Assembly (NCBI GenBank): GCA_002862095.1
Contig: PHSQ01000002.1
Location: forward strand, 744,001-808,000
Direction: 5' to 3'
From: Methylocystis sp. KS32
GTDB taxonomy: Bacteria; Pseudomonadota; Alphaproteobacteria; Rhizobiales; Beijerinckiaceae
DNA length: 64,000 bases
Part shown: positions 58,389-64,000 of the stretch, one piece after another
How the letters are laid out: each line of letters opens with the position of its first letter
Numbering within the stretch: position 1 is the first letter of the stretch
Translations under genes and position numbers: made by a program
The notes under the pieces: generated by a model
Told to the model about the DNA's origin: nothing
What the model saw: the letters and a program-made list of their open reading frames with translations, nothing else
Databases searched by the model: none

Positions 58389-59855
58389 ATGTACCGTTCC
58401 ATTTTAGGTTTTTATCAAAACTTTGGCGCATCCGCCGGAGCAAGCATGCCGCCTGTCGGAGTCCTGCTTCAAAAATTTAAAAGTAATCAACTGACGAGAA
58501 ACGCACTGTTCTCGCTTGGACAAAGCGTCTTCGTGAGCGTATGTCTGTTTCTCATCTACAGGAAGCTTATAACGGAAGTCGGCGCGGAGCGTTTCGGAGT
58601 CTGGTCTCTTTTGATGGCGGCCTCGACCGTGGCTCGAGTGGGCGATTTTAGCGGTGGAAATTCGCTGTCGCGCTTCGTTGCCCTTGCCGAACGCGAGGAG
58701 CGCGGCGACCCGCCCCGCGATCTCGTCCACACCGTCACCCTGACGAGCCTGGCTCTCAATATCTTAATCGGGGCCTTGCTTTGGGGCGCGACTCTGTTCC
58801 TGTTGCCGTCGTTCATCGACACAAGCCATCTTGCGGAAGCGCGGTCGCTCCTGCCGTGGATGTTCCTGCAGATCGTGATTGGTTCTCTCGCCGGCGCGGT
58901 GACGTCGGCCATTGACGGCGCGCAGCGCGCGGATCAGCGGTCCAAGGTCGTTATGGCGGCCGCGGTCTGCTCTCTCGCTGCCACTTGGCTATTGGCGCCT
59001 TTCTATGGCGTTCGCGGCTTCGCTGCCGCGCAGGTCATGCAGCAACTAGCGATAGTGATGCTTGGATGGCTGGTGCTGCGCCAGCATATCCCTGGGCTTG
59101 GGTGGGTTCCCCACCGGTGGAGCCGCATTGTTTTTGTCGAGACTACCGGATATTCATTGCGGCTAAATGCGAATGGACTGGCGATCATGCTGTTCGAACC
59201 GGTCGTCAAGTTCGCGATCAATCACGCTGGCGGATTGAGCGACGTCGCACTTTATGAATTATCGTCCCGCTTGATATCGCAAATTCGAGCGCTCGTCGTT
59301 TCGGCCGCTACACCCCTCGTGCCCGCGCTGGCTGCTCAATTATACGATGGCGATGGCGCATTTGGCCGTCTGGTCGAAAAAGCCACGCGCATAGCGAGCC
59401 TCGGAGCAATAGGCGTCGCTGTTGGTTCGCTGATCGCGGCGGCGCCCGTCAGCTTTATCGTGCTTGGGAAAGTCTCGCCCTCTTTTTTGCAAATGAGCGC
59501 GCTTCTGTCCCTTGGTTGGAGCTTGCAAACTCCTTCCCTCGGATTCTACTTCGCGGGCCAAGCCGCAGGGGTTATCCGCTGGAATTTTTTCAGCCATGTT
59601 TTTCTGGCTGCCACCGTTCTCACAGGCGCTCTGTTCATTGCGCCGCTTTACGGAAGCATTAGCCTGATCTTCTGCATTTGTTTTGGCCTTGTTGGAGCAA
59701 CCATCGTGATCGTCGCGGGAAATAGTAGCGCGTTGCGTCTCGGCGGAACCGCGCGGAGATTGCGCTCCTGGTTCGTTCTTGCTTCGGGATCGGTCGTGTT
59801 TATCTGTTTCGTCTTCATCCTAATTGTTGACCGGTTATCTTGGGCTCTTGCATAA
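58389..59855 (+). CDS. Wzx-type lipid-linked oligosaccharide flippase
   Basis: Moves undecaprenyl-linked units across the inner membrane. 488 residues with about 12-14 membrane segments of the polysaccharide transporter (MATE/PST) family, starting at NALFSLGQSVFVSVCLFLIYRKL and closing with WFVLASGSVVFICFVFILIV. The family's second helix block with GAERFGVWSLL is present. ATG 58389 directly follows an in-frame TTG at 58386. Ends 2 bp before the decayed polymerase copy and so was once in one transcript with it. Confidence 0.87.
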   Translation: MYRSILGFYQNFGASAGASMPPVGVLLQKFKSNQLTRNALFSLGQSVFVSVCLFLIYRKLITEVGAERFGVWSLLMAASTVARVGDFSGGNSLSRFVALAEREERGDPPRDLVHTVTLTSLALNILIGALLWGATLFLLPSFIDTSHLAEARSLLPWMFLQIVIGSLAGAVTSAIDGAQRADQRSKVVMAAAVCSLAATWLLAPFYGVRGFAAAQVMQQLAIVMLGWLVLRQHIPGLGWVPHRWSRIVFVETTGYSLRLNANGLAIMLFEPVVKFAINHAGGLSDVALYELSSRLISQIRALVVSAATPLVPALAAQLYDGDGAFGRLVEKATRIASLGAIGVAVGSLIAAAPVSFIVLGKVSPSFLQMSALLSLGWSLQTPSLGFYFAGQAAGVIRWNFFSHVFLAATVLTGALFIAPLYGSISLIFCICFGLVGATIVIVAGNSSALRLGGTARRLRSWFVLASGSVVFICFVFILIVDRLSWALA

Positions 59856-59857
59856 TA

Positions 59858-60265
59858 ATGTCCGTCAATTCCCTCCTTTCTTTGACGGATGGTTTCCCAC
59901 GCGGCAGGTGGAAGCTCATCTCTTTTGCCCTCAGAGCATGGCGCTGCGGCTTTCCTCGGCGGGGAAATTCGAGCCGCTGCGTGCGGCGGCGCTGGCCGGT
60001 CTTGGGGACATATCCCGCCATCGGGCGATTTTTCGGCCCTCTCGGCACGGCCGGCCCGCTCCTTGTCATGGCGGGAGCAAATTTGATGATGAACGCGCGG
60101 AGCATGTTCGGCATCGCGGCGGTGGCGGCTCTCTACAGCCTGTTGAAATCGGCGCTCGATCTCCGCCCGGCGACAAAGCGGCGCCTGAGTTCCGGCGCGC
60201 TGGGGGTGGAGACCAAGGAAAAATACGAGTGGCAGGCCTCCGGCGACTGGGGCCTATGGCTTTGA
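59858..60265 (+). pseudogene. Decayed, internally deleted copy of the wzy gene at 61091
   Basis: Begins ATGTCCGTCAATTCCCTCC, like ATGTCAATCGACTCCCTCC of the intact gene at 61091. Three blocks match: the start; 59932-59997 (61372-61437); and 60001-60193 against 61555-61747, where I see only one difference. A fourth block (GGCGCGCTGGGGGTGG...GAGTGGCA, 60198-60237) matches 61829-61868. The segments between are missing (about 220, 120 and 80 bp), and the blocks are in different reading frames, so no full-length protein can be made. The high match of the third block means a recent duplication or gene conversion. Confidence 0.85.
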
Positions 60266-60319
60266 CTCATTGGTTGGGCTATATAAAATCAGGCGCTTAA
60301 TGCAAATGGAGTAGTCATA

Positions 60320-61078
60320 ATGACGCGATTTGAGATAGTTGATATGTTTAAGCTGAGCATAAAATCAATTATACGTAAGATCGGCCTGGAAATTACAAGG
60401 TCGAAGCATGGAGAGAGCGCGCATTCTCTTACATTGCGCTTGGCTGAACTCACAAAGTCAACGATGTTTCTCGATGTCGGAGCCAATGAGGGTCAATTCG
60501 CATCGAGCGTGTCCGCCGATATCGGCGGCGCGAGAATCGTTTCCTTCGAACCCAGCGAGAGCGCCTACGCGCTTCTCAAGACACACGCGTCGCGGCGTCG
60601 CAATTGGGTCGTCGCGAAACGCGTGGCGCTCAGCGATCAACCGGGCGAGGCGATTCTTCATGTTTCAGGCAATTCCGTTTCCTCGTCTTTGCTGGAGATG
60701 GAGGCGGCGCATTCCGATGCGGCCCCTCAATCAAGATATATCGCGACCGAAACGGTGCCTTGTGCGACGCTCGACAGCATAGTCTACGAGGACATGGCCT
60801 TGCATGGCGAGAAGTTTTATTTAAAAATTGATACACAAGGTTCAGAACTAAAAGTGCTATTGGGAGCGAGCAAAACACTGAATGACGTTGTCGCAATTCA
60901 GTGTGAAGTTTCGTTTGTAGAGCTCTACAAGGGACAGCCGCTCGCAAATGAAGTAATCAGATATTTGAAAGAAAGAGGTTTTTTACTTTTCGGATATGCG
61001 AATGTATTTCGTGATCCTAAGCGCCACGAACTGCTTCAGGCTGATGTTTTTTTCTTGCGCGACGGCGCGGCGTCTTAA
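60320..61078 (+). CDS. FkbM-family methyltransferase (first copy)
   Basis: 252 residues of the SAM-dependent FkbM family (O-methyltransferase of sugars or polyketides). Motif I LDVGANEGQFA, the acidic strand VSFEPSESAYALL, and the late LKIDTQGSELKVLLGA and CEVSFVELYKGQPL. ATG 60320; an ATG at 60344 is an alternative. The last third (60810-61040) is markedly AT-rich, unlike its neighbours, which suggests a foreign origin or old insertion. Sits between the decayed and intact wzy copies. A second FkbM starts at 63363, with similar C-terminal motifs. Confidence 0.88.
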   Translation: MTRFEIVDMFKLSIKSIIRKIGLEITRSKHGESAHSLTLRLAELTKSTMFLDVGANEGQFASSVSADIGGARIVSFEPSESAYALLKTHASRRRNWVVAKRVALSDQPGEAILHVSGNSVSSSLLEMEAAHSDAAPQSRYIATETVPCATLDSIVYEDMALHGEKFYLKIDTQGSELKVLLGASKTLNDVVAIQCEVSFVELYKGQPLANEVIRYLKERGFLLFGYANVFRDPKRHELLQADVFFLRDGAAS

Positions 61079-61090
61079 ATTCGCCGACGC

Positions 61091-62344
61091 ATGTCAATCG
61101 ACTCCCTCCTGTCTTTCCTGCTCGGCGCGCTAACCGTCGCTCAAATCAAATTTGGCGGCGTGCTGCTTGGTTCCGACCTTTTCGCGCTTTGCGTCGTCCC
61201 GCTCTATTTGCTGAAGGCGAAGAGACGGCGCATGTTGGGCGAAGACCGTTATCTGCTCTACGGGATCGGTCTTTGGTTCCTCGGCGCGGTGGCGACAGAC
61301 ATCTACCGCGCGACGCCGGTTGAGGATTTCACGCGCGGCTGGGCCAAGCTGGTCTTTTTTACCCTCACGATCATGGCGCTGCGGCTTCTCTCGGCGGGAA
61401 AATTCGAGCCGCTGCGCGCGGCGGCGCTGGGCGGCGTGCTTGGGGGGCTGCTGCAGGACGCTTTTTTCCCCAACGAATATCAAGCCGGTGGGCTGCTCGA
61501 CCCGACTTCCTGGAAATTCGGTCTTGGTCCTCTGCTCACAATCTTCGCGGCGGCCTTGGGGACATATCCCGCCATCGGGCGATTTTTCGGCCCTCTCGGC
61601 ACGGCCGGCCCGCTCCTTGTCATGGCGGGAGCAAATTTGATGATGAACGCGCGGAGCATGTTCGGCATCGCGGCGGTGGCGGCTCTCTACAGCCTGTTGA
61701 AATCGGCGCTCGATCTCCACCCGGCGACAAAGCGGCGCCTGAGTCCAGGTGTTTTCGCGATGCTTGGGGTGTTGGGCCTGGCGGGCGCCCAGGGACTTAT
61801 GGCGCTCTATGGCTTCGCCGCGGGTTCCGGCGCGCTGGGGGTGGAGGCCAAGGAAAAATACGAGTGGCAGACCTCCGGCGATTTGAGCCTGCTGCAATCG
61901 GGGCGGGTAGAATCCCTGGTTTCGCTCCAGGCCATCGCCGATTCTCCCGTCCTTGGTCATGGTTCCTGGGCGCGCGACATGCACTATGTGATGCTGCTGG
62001 TCGATCGCTTGGACGCCGCCGGCATGAAGATGGAGGGTGATCCCTTCGCAAGCGATCTTATCCCCTCGCATTCCCATCTTTTCGGCGCCTGGGTCGAAGC
62101 GGGCCTCTTGGGCGGAGTGTTCTGGATCGGGGTCCTGATCGCAGGCGTCATGGCGCTCTATCGCGTGCTCAAGATCAACGATCCGCCGATTTCATTGGTC
62201 GCCCTTTTGCTGTTCGACCTGCTATGGACCATATTGTTTTCGCCCTTCGGGCTGGATCAGCGCTTTTGGACGAGCTTGAAAATATCTATCGTTCTGTGGG
62301 TTTTGCGCCCGCGAGAGCGCAAGGACGAAAAGGGACGGACATAA
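61091..62344 (+). CDS. Polysaccharide polymerase-like membrane protein (wzy role)
   Basis: 417 residues with about 9-10 membrane segments (first at SFLLGALTVAQIKFGGVLLG), a large extracytoplasmic loop near 245-340 containing SHSHLFGAWVEAGLLGG, and a closing LLFDLLWTILFSPFG. The HSHLFGAWVEAG motif is in the place of the Wzy_C His. I assign polymerase by topology and neighbourhood (flippase, GT2). An internally deleted copy is at 59858. 12 bp after the FkbM gene, 1 bp before the GT2 gene: a tight unit. Confidence 0.78.
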   Translation: MSIDSLLSFLLGALTVAQIKFGGVLLGSDLFALCVVPLYLLKAKRRRMLGEDRYLLYGIGLWFLGAVATDIYRATPVEDFTRGWAKLVFFTLTIMALRLLSAGKFEPLRAAALGGVLGGLLQDAFFPNEYQAGGLLDPTSWKFGLGPLLTIFAAALGTYPAIGRFFGPLGTAGPLLVMAGANLMMNARSMFGIAAVAALYSLLKSALDLHPATKRRLSPGVFAMLGVLGLAGAQGLMALYGFAAGSGALGVEAKEKYEWQTSGDLSLLQSGRVESLVSLQAIADSPVLGHGSWARDMHYVMLLVDRLDAAGMKMEGDPFASDLIPSHSHLFGAWVEAGLLGGVFWIGVLIAGVMALYRVLKINDPPISLVALLLFDLLWTILFSPFGLDQRFWTSLKISIVLWVLRPRERKDEKGRT

Positions 62345-62345
62345 A

Positions 62346-63152
62346 ATGAAATTCTCGATCGTCACCATCTCCTTCAATCAGGCCGAATTTCTCGAGCGCA
62401 CGATCCGCTCGGTGCTCGATCAGCAGGGCGTCGAAATCGAATATATCGTCGTCGATCCCGGCTCGACCGACGGCAGTCGCGAAATCATCGAGCGCTATCG
62501 CGATCGCATCGCGCACATAATTTTTGAAAAGGACCAAGGGCCGGCCGACGGCTTGAACAGGGGCTTCGCCAAAGCAAGCGGAGAGATTTATGGTTATTTG
62601 AATTCCGACGACACATTCGAGCCAAACGCATTAAAGACGGTCGAAAATTATTTCATCGATCATCCCGATGTTGATGTCGTGTGCGGACATTGCTGGGTGA
62701 CCGACCGCCACGATAACCGCTTGCGCAAGGGCTGGTCGGAGCCGTTCACACGCCTCTCCGCCGCTTATGGCGCCAGCGTGCAAATGCAGCCCTCGACCTT
62801 CATTCGTCGACAAGCCTTTTTGAACTCGGGAGGATTTAACATTGAAAACCGCCGTTCTTGGGACGGGGAATTACTCCTGAGTTTGTTTCTATCGGGTGCG
62901 CGGATCGAGATCATGGACGCTATTCTCAGCACCTTTCGCTTGCACGAGGTGAGTATTACAAATAGCGGCGCCTTAGGCGATTTGCTTGAGATTTCATCGC
63001 GCGAAAGTTTCGAACGGCTCATGGGACGCAAACGGCGCTTTTTCGATAAGCCTATCGCCTTTGTGTTGCGCGTCTGGAAGCATCTTCGCAGGCCTCGCGC
63101 ATTGGCGGAGCGCCTTATTAAGGGCCCCATCTATTTGCGAGGCGTCCGATGA
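62346..63152 (+). CDS. Family-2 glycosyltransferase
   Basis: 268 residues of the GT-A fold: FSIVTISFNQAEFLERTIRSVL at the start, the nucleotide-binding YIVVDPGSTDGS, and GEIYGYLNSDDTFEPNAL with the metal-binding SDD as the DxD equivalent. A further QMQPSTFIRRQAF and SWDGELLLSLFLSG complete the domain. It ends with a basic amphipathic tail (VWKHLRRPRALAERLIKGP) that may bind the membrane. Adds one sugar to the lipid-linked unit; donor unknown. Starts 1 bp after the polymerase gene. Confidence 0.9.
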   Translation: MKFSIVTISFNQAEFLERTIRSVLDQQGVEIEYIVVDPGSTDGSREIIERYRDRIAHIIFEKDQGPADGLNRGFAKASGEIYGYLNSDDTFEPNALKTVENYFIDHPDVDVVCGHCWVTDRHDNRLRKGWSEPFTRLSAAYGASVQMQPSTFIRRQAFLNSGGFNIENRRSWDGELLLSLFLSGARIEIMDAILSTFRLHEVSITNSGALGDLLEISSRESFERLMGRKRRFFDKPIAFVLRVWKHLRRPRALAERLIKGPIYLRGVR

Positions 63153-63165
63153 TGTCCAGAGTATT

Positions 63166-63366
63166 ATGATTCCGCTAGATTCAGCCAAATCCAAGCCCCT
63201 CGAGGGCGGACCCAGCTTCAGCCTGGGCAGCCGGGTCTATTGGACGGCCGACGACAGGGTAATGGATATTCCCCTGCGCATCACGCGCAGCCGCAGGCCC
63301 CGCGTAGCAACGGAAGCCCGCCACGGGACAATCGTCAGATTTTATTCATCAGGATGGGCTTCATGA
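63166..63366 (+). CDS. Small open frame coupled to the second FkbM gene
   Basis: 66 codons from ATG 63166 to TGA 63364-63366. The stop overlaps the FkbM ATG (63363) as ATGA. The product, containing FSLGSRVYWTADDRVMDIPL and ending in RHGTIVRFYSSGWAS, is basic, without a membrane segment or known domain. Codon third positions look coding and the coupling is suggestive, but the ribosome-binding site is weak. It could also be the C-terminal remnant of a longer lost gene. Confidence 0.4.
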   Translation: MIPLDSAKSKPLEGGPSFSLGSRVYWTADDRVMDIPLRITRSRRPRVATEARHGTIVRFYSSGWAS

Positions 63367-64000
63367 ATTTCTCGCGTCTAATTCTGCGCCTGCGCAAGCT
63401 CCTTGCCGCTACGACAACGCCGCTGTTCGCCCGTGCGCTGCGTCACGGCGTGGCGGCTAGCATGGAACATGGGGAGGCGTTGGCCCGGTTCGACTTCGAC
63501 TTTGTTGTGGACGTCGGGGCCAACAAGGGACAGTTTGCCCTCTTCATAAGAAACCGGTTTCCCCAGGCTCGCATTGTCAGTTTCGAACCTCTCGAACGCC
63601 CTGCCTCGATCCTCAAGTCCGTGTTTCGGGGGGATGCCGCGCTGCGCATCGTGCAGGCGGCAATAGGGCCTCTCAGAGAGCGGCGTTTTATGAATGTAAC
63701 GGAGAAGGATGATTCGTCTTCTTTTCTGGATATAAGCCAAATCCAAGCGGACGTATTCGGAACCCGCACGATTGAAAAGCATGAAGTCTCCTGCGGGCCT
63801 CTATCTGATTTTCTCAAAATCGAAGACCTTGGCGCTCGCAATCTTTTGAAAATCGACACCCAAGGCTATGAATTAGAGGTATTAAAGGGATCGGAAGAAA
63901 TTCTCGATTGCTTTGAAGCCGTTTATTGTGAACTTTCCTATGTCGAACTATACAAGAGCCAGCCCCTAGCGAGCGAGGTGATATGCTATTTGCTGGATAG
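63363..64000 (+). CDS. FkbM-family methyltransferase, second copy, cut at the window edge
   Basis: 212 codons seen, no stop before base 64000. Motif I VVDVGANKGQFALF, acidic strand VSFEPLERPASIL, then LLKIDTQGYELEVLKGSEE and CELSYVELYKSQPLASEVI, which parallel the first FkbM at 60320. The N-terminus has about 45 extra residues before motif I. The pairing of two FkbM genes with the wzy duplication suggests that methyl decoration is a variable part of this polysaccharide. Probably continues for about 50 more residues. Confidence 0.88.
   Translation, partial: MNFSRLILRLRKLLAATTTPLFARALRHGVAASMEHGEALARFDFDFVVDVGANKGQFALFIRNRFPQARIVSFEPLERPASILKSVFRGDAALRIVQAAIGPLRERRFMNVTEKDDSSSFLDISQIQADVFGTRTIEKHEVSCGPLSDFLKIEDLGARNLLKIDTQGYELEVLKGSEEILDCFEAVYCELSYVELYKSQPLASEVICYLLD

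Overview
The window is a GC-rich chromosomal segment of an alphaproteobacterium, most likely order Hyphomicrobiales (Rhizobiales). Supporting markers are the divK-pleD pair, TrcR (DUF1013), EipB (DUF1849), a DUF3572 protein, the ribH-nusB-thiL-hppA block and the tsaB-rimI-plsC-miaB-phoH-ybeY-corC block. I infer the Methylocystaceae/Beijerinckiaceae neighbourhood from overall character only; no methane or methanol oxidation gene is present to prove it.

Layout. 1-3.9 kb: ftsE-ftsX cell-division pair, a YdcF-type protein and plsC. 3.9-8.5 kb: thpR and tesA (minus) facing a YbbA/YbbP-type ABC export system (plus). 8.5-15.2 kb: one long minus-strand run, nifU-like, tsaB, rimI, a second acyltransferase, miaB, phoH, ybeY, corC (tRNA modification, rRNA maturation, envelope). 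15.3-24.7 kb: two small plus-strand genes, guaB, an MsbA-type exporter, a 55-residue membrane protein, an acyl-CoA synthetase, trcR and DUF2157. 24.9-28.1 kb: aldehyde dehydrogenase, an XRE regulator, a truncated beta-helix protein and small genes. 28.4-44.5 kb: purMN, nadE, hppA, thiL, nusB, ribH, a glycerophosphodiesterase, RidA, eipB, rnd, divK-pleD, a two-domain polyphosphate kinase 2 and tRNA-Arg(CCU).

45-64 kb is an accessory surface/exopolysaccharide region: a secreted glycoside hydrolase, a WcaJ-type initiating sugar transferase, an O-antigen-ligase-like polymerase, a Wzz/BY-kinase co-polymerase, an unknown anchored protein, a NusG/RfaH-like antiterminator, a WcaI-like glycosyltransferase, a Wzx flippase, a second polymerase, a family-2 glycosyltransferase and two FkbM methyltransferases, the last cut by the window edge. 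Together they supply lipid-linked initiation, unit assembly, flipping, polymerisation, chain-length control and decoration. Gaps are longer here and base composition is uneven, with AT-rich patches.

Two dispersed repeat families run through the window. One is an element of about 115 bp with two hairpins, present in seven intergenic copies including a tandem old/young pair. The other is a MITE-like palindromic element with terminal inverted repeats (one full copy, one lacking its left end, one fragment). The most interesting local events are a decayed copy of the wzy gene beside its intact parent with an fkbM gene between them, a probable ATT start codon for miaB, and several small genes with good ribosome-binding sites.
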